The notes under the pieces are model-generated. The model was not told the DNA's origin and did not search any database. It saw only the letters and a program-made list of their open reading frames with translations. From NCBI GenBank assembly GCA_964617585.1, contig CAZTXS010000008.1:1-60870 (forward strand): DNA of 60,870 nt, written 5' to 3'. The translations under genes and the position numbers were made by a program. Origin of the DNA: UMGS1601 sp964617585. Lineage in GTDB: Bacteria > Bacillota > Clostridia > Oscillospirales > Ruminococcaceae. How positions within the stretch are numbered: the first letter of the stretch is position 1; every line of letters begins with the position of its first letter. Below are positions 33,793 through 40,840 of the stretch, in pieces.

Positions 33793-34100
33793 ATGTTTAT
33801 CTCCTTTATATGAAATAGTAATTTTATTAAAAAACTTTAAATCTTAATATCTGAAGTTAAGAATTTCACAATTATTATAGCACAAATTAATATAAAAATA
33901 AAGAGTATTCTATAATTTTTATATATTATTTAGTATAAAAAGTAAAATAAGCCGTTTTGCGATATATGGCGTTATTGGAAAAGTTTACGGAATATTAACA
34001 ATTAAAGAAACTAAAACAGTTGAAATACGCCTTAAAACAAGTTAAACTTTAATTTAATATTTATTGAATTGAAATATGATAATATGAAAAGGAGGATTTT
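33793..34100. other. Divergent gap between solute-binding protein and guaB
   Basis: AT-rich, no gene. It holds a minus-strand TATAAT (33874-33879) that could serve the lipoprotein gene; its -35 match is weak. Toward guaB there is a GATAAT-like -10 (about 34077) and the AAAGGAGG ribosome-binding site. Confidence 0.4.
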
Positions 34101-35576
34101 ATGCTAGACACCAATATGGACAGCAAGTTCGGTAAAGAAGGGTTGACGTTTGACGATGTTTTACTTATTCCGGCAAAGAGCAGTGTAACGCCTAATATGA
34201 TAAATATCAAAACAAGGCTTGCAGGCGACGTTTATCTTAACACGCCGATTATAACTTCCGCTATGGATACGGTAACCGAATCTAAGATGGCTATTGCTAT
34301 CGCCAGGGAAGGCGGAATCGGCGTCGTTCATAAAAATATGTCTATAGAAGCTCAGGCTGACGAAGTTGATAGGGTTAAGAGATCTGAGAACGGCGTTATA
34401 GTGAATCCGTTTTCGTTGACTGCGGACAAGCTGGTTTCCGAAGCGGACGAGCTTATGGGGAAATATAAGATTTCCGGAGTGCCGATTGTTGACGGAAACG
34501 GCAGGCTGGTAGGCATTTTAACCAACAGAGATTTAAGATTTGTCACCGATTACAGTATTCCGATAAAGGACGTTATGACAAAAGACAATCTTGTTACCGC
34601 GCCTGTGGGAACAGATTTGATGGGAGCAAAACAGATCCTTATGAAGCACAAGATTGAGAAGCTTCCTATTATTGATGAAAAGGGTATGCTCAGAGGCCTT
34701 ATTACAATAAAGGATATTGAAAAATCCGTTCAGTATCCGAATTCGGCAAGGGATTCAAGAGGCAGACTTCTATGCGGCGCAGCTATCGGTGTGACAAACG
34801 ATGTTCTGGAAAGAGCGGGCGCTCTTATTGAAGCTCAGGCTGATGTGCTTGTTCTTGATTCGGCTCACGGACATTCTAAAAATATTATAGAGTGCATTAA
34901 AAAGGTAAAGAATAAATTTCCGGACACTCCTGTTATTGCCGGCAATATAGCAACGGCTGAAGCTGCTGAGGCTTTGATAGAAGCGGGAGCGGATTGCTTA
35001 AAGGTGGGTATCGGACCGGGATCGATTTGTACGACCCGTGTTGTTGCAGGTATTGGTGTTCCGCAGATTACAGCGGTTTATGACGCAGCCTGTGTAGCGG
35101 CAAAGCATAACATACCGGTTATTGCAGACGGAGGAATCAAGTATTCAGGCGATATTGTAAAGGCTTTGGCGGCAGGAGCTAACGTAGTTATGCTGGGTTC
35201 GCTTCTTGCAGGATGTGAAGAAGCCCCCGGAGATACGGAGATTTTCCAAGGACGTCAGTTTAAGGTTTACAGAGGAATGGGAAGCCTTGGAGCTATGGCG
35301 TGCGGTTCAAAGGACAGGTACTTCCAGGAGGGAAGCAAAAAGCTTGTTCCTGAGGGAGTTGAAGGACGAGTTCCTTATAAGGGACCTGTTTCAGATACGA
35401 TATTCCAGCTATGCGGAGGCATAAGATCGGGTATGGGTTATGTAGGCTGCGAAACTATTCCCGAGCTTCATGAAAAAGCTAAGTTTGTAAGAATTACAGG
35501 CGCAGGACTTAAGGAGAGCCACCCTCACGATATTTATATAACCAAGGAAGCTCCTAACTATTCCGCTCAGATTTAG
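34101..35576 (+). CDS. guaB: Inosine-5'-monophosphate dehydrogenase
   Basis: GuaB converts IMP to XMP for guanine nucleotides. The 491-residue protein has the TIM barrel (KEGLTFDDVLLIPAKSSV), two CBS domains inserted at about residues 95-210, the catalytic cysteine loop GIGPGSICTTRVVAGIGVPQ and the mobile flap YRGMGSLGAM. A strong AAAGGAGGA ribosome-binding site precedes the ATG. No purine riboswitch was recognised upstream. It is monocistronic, ending in a shared terminator with bioY. Confidence 0.97.
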   Translation: MLDTNMDSKFGKEGLTFDDVLLIPAKSSVTPNMINIKTRLAGDVYLNTPIITSAMDTVTESKMAIAIAREGGIGVVHKNMSIEAQADEVDRVKRSENGVIVNPFSLTADKLVSEADELMGKYKISGVPIVDGNGRLVGILTNRDLRFVTDYSIPIKDVMTKDNLVTAPVGTDLMGAKQILMKHKIEKLPIIDEKGMLRGLITIKDIEKSVQYPNSARDSRGRLLCGAAIGVTNDVLERAGALIEAQADVLVLDSAHGHSKNIIECIKKVKNKFPDTPVIAGNIATAEAAEALIEAGADCLKVGIGPGSICTTRVVAGIGVPQITAVYDAACVAAKHNIPVIADGGIKYSGDIVKALAAGANVVMLGSLLAGCEEAPGDTEIFQGRQFKVYRGMGSLGAMACGSKDRYFQEGSKKLVPEGVEGRVPYKGPVSDTIFQLCGGIRSGMGYVGCETIPELHEKAKFVRITGAGLKESHPHDIYITKEAPNYSAQI

Positions 35577-35593
35577 TTTATTTGAACATATAA

Positions 35594-35615
35594 TGACGGG
35601 CAAGACCTTATTGAA
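35594..35615 (-). repeat. Solo terminal hairpin of the interspersed repeat (P3)
   Basis: TGACGGGCAAGACCTTATTG and two more A lie 17 bases after the guaB stop. This is the same unit as P1 with one base change in an arm. Confidence 0.7.
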
Positions 35616-35618
35616 TAT

Positions 35619-35666
35619 TAAAAACGGCACAGCATTAATAAAAATGTTGTGCCGTTTGTTTTTTTA
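35619..35666. terminator. Bidirectional terminator, guaB/bioY
   Basis: AACGGCACA (35623-35631) pairs with TGTGCCGTT (35648-35656), followed by a T run on the plus strand and AT-rich sequence on the other side. Confidence 0.85.
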
Positions 35667-35677
35667 CAGACCGCTTA

Positions 35678-36220
35678 TTAAACCTTGATATTCGCTTTGG
35701 AAAGCGCTTTGCTTGCCGCTAATGACAACGCTACAGCGCAGAAAAGTTTAATTAAATCTGCCAATATAAACGGAGTTACGCAAAGCAGTAAAGCGTTTTT
35801 CACGGTGCTTCCCATGGAAATTACGAACCATGCCGTTCCGAATATATAGCACACAACAAGCGAAAGTATCATTCCGACAACTAAGGATAATATATTTCTT
35901 CGTTTAAAGACAATCATTGATAAGGATATGATAAGCGCCATAAAAGGATATGCGGCTAAAAATCCGCCTGTCGGTCCGATAAGCTTTTGAAATCCTCCCT
36001 CAAAGCCTGTAAACACCGGAACGCCGACTGTGCCGAGTAATATGTAAACAAGGGTTGACATAACCGCAAGATGCGGCGGAAGCATAGCTCCGACCAGAAA
36101 GATACAAAACACTCCAAGCGAAACAGGCACAGGACCTATAGGTATGGAGATAGGCGATAATATGCAGGTTATTGCGGTTAAAACCGCAGCTACTGCGAGT
36201 TCTTTAGTTGTGATTTTCAT
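35678..36220 (-). CDS. bioY: Biotin transporter BioY (ECF S-component)
   Basis: The 180-residue hydrophobic protein has about six helices and the BioY pattern: ITCILSPISIPIGPVPVSLGVFCIFLVGAM near the N-terminus, and GTVGVPVFTGFEGGFQKLIGPTGGFLAAYPF in the centre, which is the family's substrate region. It imports biotin, either alone or with an ECF energizing module encoded elsewhere. It follows birA by 17 bases and is co-transcribed, under the BirA operator upstream of birA. Confidence 0.95.
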   Translation of the reverse strand: MKITTKELAVAAVLTAITCILSPISIPIGPVPVSLGVFCIFLVGAMLPPHLAVMSTLVYILLGTVGVPVFTGFEGGFQKLIGPTGGFLAAYPFMALIISLSMIVFKRRNILSLVVGMILSLVVCYIFGTAWFVISMGSTVKNALLLCVTPFILADLIKLFCAVALSLAASKALSKANIKV

Positions 36221-36237
36221 ATGCTTTTCCTTTCTTA

Positions 36238-37227
36238 TTAAAAGTTATTGCTATTAAGCCGAACGCTTACTTCTCCGCTCGACAGATGCTCTGTAGTTTT
36301 GTCGGGATATTCGACAATAAGCCGTGCCTTGTCGTCAATATCAACCGCTTTTGCTTTTTTATTGCCTGCGGGTTTTATTACGGTAATATTTTTGCCCAGC
36401 AAAAAGCTTCGGCGTTTGTATTCGTCCAAATAGTATTTTGAACTCAGGTTATGTATCTGAGAAAAGAATTCATTTATAATTTCCGCAATAAGTCGGCATC
36501 TTACGTTTCCCTTTACATGATTTAAGAATCCGCCCGCTATGTTTTTTATGGCTTCGGGGAAATCGTTACTCGGATTTGAAATATTTACTCCTATTCCGAC
36601 AACAGCGTATTCAAGTCTGCCCGATTCGCAGTCTACAGAGGATTCGGTTAATATTCCGCAAACCTTTTTACCATCGACGAAAATATCGTTTACCCATTTT
36701 ATTTCAGCGTTTTTGCCGCATAGCTTTTCAATAGCTTTGCATACCGCTACGGCGGCGGACGTCGTTATCAAAAGAGAATCTTCTATTGTTATTGAAGGTC
36801 TGAGCAATATGGAAAGATATACGCCCGTGTTGCCGGGGGAATAGAAGCTTCGCCCAAGCCTGCCCTTTCCTGCGGTCTGTTCGTGTGCGATTAAAATATA
36901 GCCCTGCTTTCCTCCGTTGTGAGCAATCTCCTTAAGCACTGTGTTTGTTGAGGTAACAGTTCGCCTTATATCAAGCTCTGTATTCTTTCTTGTTTCCTCA
37001 TTTAAAAAAGCCGTTATGCCTGTTTTTGAAAGAACATTGCTGTCATCAGATAATGCGTATCCTTTATTGGTTACGGCGAAGATTTCATGTCCTTCGTTTC
37101 TCAGAGCTTGTATTGCTTTCCATACGGCGCTTCTGGTAACATACAGCTTTTTTGCAAGCTCGCTTCCCGAAACGCTGCTTCCTTTATTCTCCTCAAGTAT
37201 ATTCAAAATTTGTTCTTTAAGAGTCAT
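36238..37227 (-). CDS. birA: Bifunctional biotin ligase / biotin operon repressor
   Basis: The 329-residue protein has an N-terminal winged helix (GSSVSGSELAKKLYVTRSAVWKAIQALRNEGHEI), followed by the biotin-protein ligase domain with TAGKGRLGRSFYSPGNTGVYLSILLRP and the EIKWVNDIFVDGKKVCGILTE segment, and a small C-terminal SH3-like domain. With the helix-turn-helix present it should both biotinylate carboxylases and repress its own operon. A matching operator lies upstream overlapping the promoter. bioY follows. Confidence 0.95.
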   Translation of the reverse strand: MTLKEQILNILEENKGSSVSGSELAKKLYVTRSAVWKAIQALRNEGHEIFAVTNKGYALSDDSNVLSKTGITAFLNEETRKNTELDIRRTVTSTNTVLKEIAHNGGKQGYILIAHEQTAGKGRLGRSFYSPGNTGVYLSILLRPSITIEDSLLITTSAAVAVCKAIEKLCGKNAEIKWVNDIFVDGKKVCGILTESSVDCESGRLEYAVVGIGVNISNPSNDFPEAIKNIAGGFLNHVKGNVRCRLIAEIINEFFSQIHNLSSKYYLDEYKRRSFLLGKNITVIKPAGNKKAKAVDIDDKARLIVEYPDKTTEHLSSGEVSVRLNSNNF

Positions 37228-37260
37228 CAGGGTACTTTCTCCTTTTGGTATTTCTTTAAT

Positions 37261-37289
37261 AGGTTAGCATTATTAAGAATAATTGTCAA
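37261..37289 (-). promoter_or_regulatory. birA-bioY promoter
   Basis: On the minus strand, TTGACA (37284-37289), a 17-base spacer and TAACCT (37261-37266). The -35 lies inside one arm of the BirA operator. Confidence 0.65.
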
Positions 37290-37316
37290 CCGATTTCAAC
37301 AAATAAGTTGACAATT
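37281..37316. promoter_or_regulatory. BirA operator
   Basis: AATTGTCAAC (37281-37290), 16 bases, then GTTGACAATT (37307-37316): a perfect 10-bp inverted repeat. It fits the wide-spaced TTGTNAAC/GTTNACAA operators known for bifunctional BirA in Firmicutes, and lies directly before birA. Confidence 0.85.
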
Positions 37317-37384
37317 TGGATTTTCTTTAAAACATTCACGCAAATCCTTTCACAATCATACGATATTGCGAGAGGGTGAATATA

Positions 37385-38017
37385 GTGCTCGTAATAACTT
37401 TACTTGTGACAGCGGTATGTATAGACAGCTTCGCTACCTCAATAACCTACGGAATGGGTAAGATAAAAGTTCCGTTTTATTGTGTGATTATAATAAATTT
37501 AATAGGAGCGCTGATGCTTGGAGCTTCTTTATTTTTTGCAGATTTGATTTCTGATTGGATGACGCTTAAAACCATAAAAATACTAAGCGGAGGACTTTTG
37601 TTTTTTATAGGAACGTCAAGTTTGATTTTCCCGTTTGCAAAGAGCATTTTTGTGCATTGCAAGGGAAGAGAGCTGGCGAACTTTGAATGTATTAAAAAAT
37701 CGGTTCTGCTGGTTATTTTTTTGGACGAAACAAAGGCGGATTTGGATAAATCCAAAAGTCTTTCTGTTAAAGAAGCCTGTTTTTTAGGAATTGCTTTATC
37801 AGTCGATTCGTTGGCAAGCGGATTTTCAGGCGGATTAGGTGTTGAACGTGGATGTTTTATTTATGGAATTATATTATGCTTTCTTTTAGGCACGGTGGGA
37901 ATAAAGCTCGGCTCAAAAATAGGAGAGCTTATATCTCTGAAAATTTCAAGCAGGTTAGATCTTTCTTTTCTGAGCGGAATTCTTTTAATTATACTCGGTT
38001 TTACAAAGCTGAAATAA
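37385..38017 (+). CDS. ytaF: Sporulation membrane protein YtaF (MntP-like fold)
   Basis: The 210-residue protein has six predicted helices in two repeats. Each half has a conserved Asp pattern: VCIDSFATSITYGMGKIKVP and ALSVDSLASGFSGGLG. This is the YtaF/MntP layout. YtaF genes are linked to sporulation in Firmicutes; the transport substrate, if any, is not known. A GTG at 37385 is chosen because AGAGGG lies eight bases before it; GTG 37376 is an alternative adding three residues. It diverges from birA. Confidence 0.85.
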   Translation: MLVITLLVTAVCIDSFATSITYGMGKIKVPFYCVIIINLIGALMLGASLFFADLISDWMTLKTIKILSGGLLFFIGTSSLIFPFAKSIFVHCKGRELANFECIKKSVLLVIFLDETKADLDKSKSLSVKEACFLGIALSVDSLASGFSGGLGVERGCFIYGIILCFLLGTVGIKLGSKIGELISLKISSRLDLSFLSGILLIILGFTKLK

Positions 38018-38066
38018 AAAATGATATATTTTTATTAAAATAAATACTTGATTATTCAGAGGAAAT

Positions 38067-38648
38067 ATGATATTATTATCAAGGTTGGTTTTAACCGGTT
38101 TATTTAAGCATAAATTCGGTGACAGTACAAGGGGTGGTTTTTTGGCTGAAACGATTACAAACTGGTTTACATCTGTATTTCCGTTTCTTCCGAAAGAAAT
38201 GATTCTGTTCTTTGTGTCTATGATACCAATTGTTGAGCTTAGGGGCGGATTAATTGTAGCGCCTCTTCTTCACATTTCGATGTATAAGGCGATTATATTT
38301 TGCATAGCTGGGAATATTCTTCCTATTCCTTTTATATTGCTTTTTATCAAAAAAATATTAGAGCTTATGAAGGGGTGGAAATATACCAGAAGATTCGCTT
38401 TATGGCTTGAAGAAAAGCAAAACTCCCCGAAGGCTGACAAAATCAAGGAAGTTGAATTTTTAGGTTTAATGCTCTTTGTAGGGATTCCCCTTCCCGGAAC
38501 GGGAGCATGGACAGGAGCATTAATTGCGTCTTTGTTAGGCGTTAAGCTTAAAAAAGCTGTTCCGGCGATACTTCTCGGACTGCTTTTAGCGACGGCGATA
38601 ATGTGCTTTATTACCTATGGTATTCCATGGGTAATCGGTTTGTTTTAA
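38067..38648 (+). CDS. Small multidrug export-like membrane protein (COG2426)
   Basis: The 193-residue protein has four or more helices with MIPIVELRGGLIVAPLLH and LFVGIPLPGTGAWTGALIASLLG, the two conserved loops of the COG2426 family of small membrane proteins, which are called small multidrug exporters in databases but lack proved function. An AGAGG ribosome-binding site precedes ATG 38067; a TTG 75 bases further on is a possible later start. It follows ytaF by 49 bases. Confidence 0.8.
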   Translation: MILLSRLVLTGLFKHKFGDSTRGGFLAETITNWFTSVFPFLPKEMILFFVSMIPIVELRGGLIVAPLLHISMYKAIIFCIAGNILPIPFILLFIKKILELMKGWKYTRRFALWLEEKQNSPKADKIKEVEFLGLMLFVGIPLPGTGAWTGALIASLLGVKLKKAVPAILLGLLLATAIMCFITYGIPWVIGLF

Positions 38649-38748
38649 TCCGGCGAACGGATTTTCGTTTACATATGGTCGGATAAGTGTGAAAAGCGGC
38701 CGCACAGGGTTCAGGGTCTGACCCGGATAAAATTAAAGGTCAATAAAT

Positions 38749-38835
38749 GCAGAAGTGGCGGAATAGGCAGACGCGCAAGATTCAGGTTCTTGTGGTAGCA
38801 ATACTGTGTGGGTTCAAGTCCCATCTTCTGCACCA
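38749..38835 (+). tRNA. tRNA-Leu (anticodon CAG)
   Basis: This 87-base tRNA has CCA encoded. Acceptor GCAGAAG pairs with CTTCTGC; anticodon stem CAAGA/TCTTG holds loop TTCAGGT; a long variable arm is present, as expected for Leu. Confidence 0.95.
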
Positions 38836-38911
38836 AATTAATGCGGCGCAAGCTGTATTTGATTCGCCTGTTTGTCAGTTGGTTCAAGCTTGACGAACGG
38901 CGGTTTTTCAT

Positions 38912-39017
38912 TTCAATAAGGGCTTGCCCGTCATTCAATGCGGCAAGAGTCGGCATTGCCGACCGAGTAATGAATCCCGCCGCCTATAGAGGCGGGGAAC
39001 ATCTTGCCTAAGTTATA
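38912..39017 (+). repeat. Interspersed multi-hairpin repeat, copy R7 (best-preserved)
   Basis: In order: the terminal hairpin TTCAATAAGGGCTTGCCCGT, outer arm GGCAAG, hairpin GTCGGC-ATT-GCCGAC, arm CCCGCC...GGCGGG, closing arm CTTGCC and AAGTTATA. GGCAAG and CTTGCC can close a multi-branched structure. It lies between tRNA-Leu and tRNA-Ala. Confidence 0.92.
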
Positions 39018-39030
39018 TTTTGATTTATCA

Positions 39031-39106
39031 GGGCTTGTAGCTCAGTTGGGAGAGCGCTGCGTTCGCAACGCAGAGGTCGAGGGTTCGAATCCCTTCAGGT
39101 CCACCA
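39031..39106 (+). tRNA. tRNA-Ala (anticodon CGC)
   Basis: This 76-base tRNA has CCA encoded. Anticodon stem CTGCG/CGCAG holds TTCGCAA. The acceptor has a G3-U70 wobble pair, the alanine identity element. Confidence 0.95.
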
Positions 39107-39112
39107 GGCAGA

Positions 39113-39148
39113 ACCTGAAGCCAATTTGCGCTTCGGGTCTTTTCTTTA
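39113..39148 (+). terminator. Terminator after tRNA-Ala
   Basis: ACCTGAAGC (39113-39121) pairs with GCTTCGGGT (39130-39138), then CTTTTCTTT. Confidence 0.85.
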
Positions 39149-39224
39149 TTTTAAGGCTTATACCCGTGTGATAATTACATATTTTTCGGAGTTTGATTGC
39201 ATTCCGGCTTATTTTTTGCCATAA

Positions 39225-39258
39225 TAAAAACGACCGCTTCGCAGATGAAACGGTCGTT
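39225..39258 (-). terminator. Terminator of the iron alcohol dehydrogenase gene
   Basis: CGACCG (39231-39236) pairs with CGGTCG (39251-39256), extended by AAA/TTT. A T run follows on the minus strand. Confidence 0.8.
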
Positions 39259-39277
39259 TCGGTTATATACGTTTAAA

Positions 39278-40429
39278 TTAAAACGCTGTCTTATAAAGCT
39301 CAAGAATAGATTCAACTGTGCAGGGTCTTGGATTTCCTCCCGTACATACGTCAGCAAATGCAGATTCAGCAAGCGCAGGGAGATCCTCCTCCTTAACGCC
39401 GATTTCGTGAAGCTTTTCAGGGATTCCCACATCCTTAGAAAGCTGTTTAACGGCTTCAACAGCGGCCTTTCTGTATCCTTCCTGCGACATATTTTCTGTA
39501 CCATCAACGCCCAGAGCTTTTGCTATATCCCTGAACTTTTCGCCTGTGTATTCAGCATTGTATTCCATAACGTAAGGCAGAAGCACTGCGTTTGCGATTC
39601 CGTGAGGAGTGTCATAAAATGCGCCCAGAGGGTGAGCCATTCCGTGAACTACTCCGAGTCCGACGTTAGAGAATCCCATGCCGGCAATATACTGACCGAG
39701 AGCCATATCCTCTCTGCCTTTCGGGTCGTTGTCACAAGCGGCTCTGAGCGAACGTCCGATAATTTCTATTGCTTTTAGATGCATCATGTCGGTAAGCTCC
39801 CATGCGGCAAGGGTTGTATAACCCTCGATTGCGTGAGTTAAAGCGTCCATACCAGTTGAAGCAGTAAGTCCCTTTGGCATTGACGACATCATATCGCTGT
39901 CAACTATTGCAACTACAGGTATATCGTGCGGGTCAACGCAAACGAATTTTCTTTTCTTTTCCGTGTCTGTAATAACATAGTTTATGGTTACTTCTGCTGC
40001 CGTGCCTGCTGTTGTCGGAACTGCAATGATAGGAACGCAAGGGTTCTTTGTATCGGCAACTCCCTCAAGGGAAACAACGTCCGAGAACTCAGGATTATTG
40101 ATAATAATTCCTATACCTTTTGCGGTGTCGGTAGGTGAACCTCCGCCGATTGCAATAAGGTAATCGGCATCGGCGTTTTTAAACGCTTCAACGCCGCTTT
40201 TAACAATATCTACAGTCGGGTTTGCCTTAACTTCATCAAATATTTCATATAAAAGAGAAGCTTCGTCCAGAAGGTCGGTTACCTTTTTGACAACATTAAA
40301 TTTCACCAGATCCTTGTCCGTAACGATTAAAGCTTTTTTAAAGCCTCTTGCCTTAGCTTCGGTAACTATTTCAGAAATAGCTCCTGCTCCGAAATAAGAG
40401 GTTTCATTTAAAATCATTCTGTTTGCCAT
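39278..40429 (-). CDS. Iron-containing alcohol dehydrogenase
   Basis: The 383-residue group III alcohol dehydrogenase has the NAD-binding GGGSPTDTAKGIGI, the PTTAGTAAEVT segment, and the metal-binding block with Asp and His ligands (DALTHAIEGY and GMAHPLGAFYDTPHGIANAVLLPY). It reduces aldehydes or oxidises alcohols in fermentation; candidates include 1,2-propanediol/lactaldehyde, butanol or ethanol, and sequence alone does not decide. It has a good promoter (40471-40499) and an upstream cluster of TACAAAAC motifs that could be operators. A methylglyoxal synthase gene occurs 5 kb away, but a pathway link is only a guess. Confidence 0.92.
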   Translation of the reverse strand: MANRMILNETSYFGAGAISEIVTEAKARGFKKALIVTDKDLVKFNVVKKVTDLLDEASLLYEIFDEVKANPTVDIVKSGVEAFKNADADYLIAIGGGSPTDTAKGIGIIINNPEFSDVVSLEGVADTKNPCVPIIAVPTTAGTAAEVTINYVITDTEKKRKFVCVDPHDIPVVAIVDSDMMSSMPKGLTASTGMDALTHAIEGYTTLAAWELTDMMHLKAIEIIGRSLRAACDNDPKGREDMALGQYIAGMGFSNVGLGVVHGMAHPLGAFYDTPHGIANAVLLPYVMEYNAEYTGEKFRDIAKALGVDGTENMSQEGYRKAAVEAVKQLSKDVGIPEKLHEIGVKEEDLPALAESAFADVCTGGNPRPCTVESILELYKTAF

Positions 40430-40470
40430 AGCTAAAACTCCTTTGGTTTATATTTTGCTTTTGCAATTTT

Positions 40471-40499
40471 ATTATAGCTTAAATTTGAAAAAGTTTCAA
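40471..40499 (-). promoter_or_regulatory. Promoter of the iron alcohol dehydrogenase gene
   Basis: On the minus strand, TTGAAA (40494-40499), a 17-base spacer and TATAAT (40471-40476), about 42 bases before the start codon. Confidence 0.7.
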
Positions 40500-40570
40500 G
40501 AAACATGATGGATAATATTGCACAAAAAATAACATAAATTTTTGTCAGTTAATTAAAAATGAATAACTAT

Positions 40571-40675
40571 TATAACTTAGGCAAGATGTCCCCCGCCTCT
40601 ATAGGCGGCGGGATTCATTTTCGGTCGGCAATGCCGACCTTTGACGCATTGAATGACGGGTAAGCCTTTATTGAA
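40571..40675 (-). repeat. Interspersed multi-hairpin repeat, copy R8
   Basis: This minus-oriented copy has ATAACTTAGGCAAGATG at one end and GGGTAAGCCTTTATTGAA at the other, with intact CCGCC/GGCGG and GGTCGGC/GCCGACC arms. The outer closing arm has decayed (GACGC for GCCGC). Confidence 0.88.
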
Positions 40676-40681
40676 TCAAAA

Positions 40682-40785
40682 TATACAAAACATAATATAA
40701 AAGCTAGATTATACGTTTTGTAAATAATCACGAAAAAATATATACAAAACATAATATATAAATCAAATTATACAAAACGTATTTT
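40682..40785. promoter_or_regulatory. Cluster of TACAAAAC motifs
   Basis: TACAAAAC occurs at 40684-40691, 40743-40750 and 40771-40778, and inverted (GTTTTGTA) at 40715-40722. The first two are part of an 18-base direct repeat TATACAAAACATAATATA, 59 bases apart. It could be an operator array for the downstream minus-strand alcohol dehydrogenase gene. Confidence 0.4.
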
Positions 40786-40792
40786 TTTGAAT

Positions 40793-40828
40793 AAAACAGG
40801 CGAATCTAATATATAAAGGTTCGCCTGT
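40793..40828 (-). terminator. Terminator of aspS
   Basis: CAGGCGAA (40797-40804) pairs with TTCGCCTG (40820-40827). A T-rich stretch follows on the minus strand. Confidence 0.75.
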
Positions 40829-40840
40829 TGAAACTGTTAT

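Noticed and set aside
38808..39011. Open frame SIRACPSFNAARVGIADR... and similar frames at 45182 and 52150
   Set aside because: These are translations of the interspersed repeat itself. R10 has a stop in the same frame and there is no start signal, so I treat them as chance open frames, although the frame is open in several copies.
40441..40840. Riboswitch upstream of the alcohol dehydrogenase or aspS
   Set aside because: No known aptamer pattern; the region is explained by repeat R8, a motif array and a terminator.
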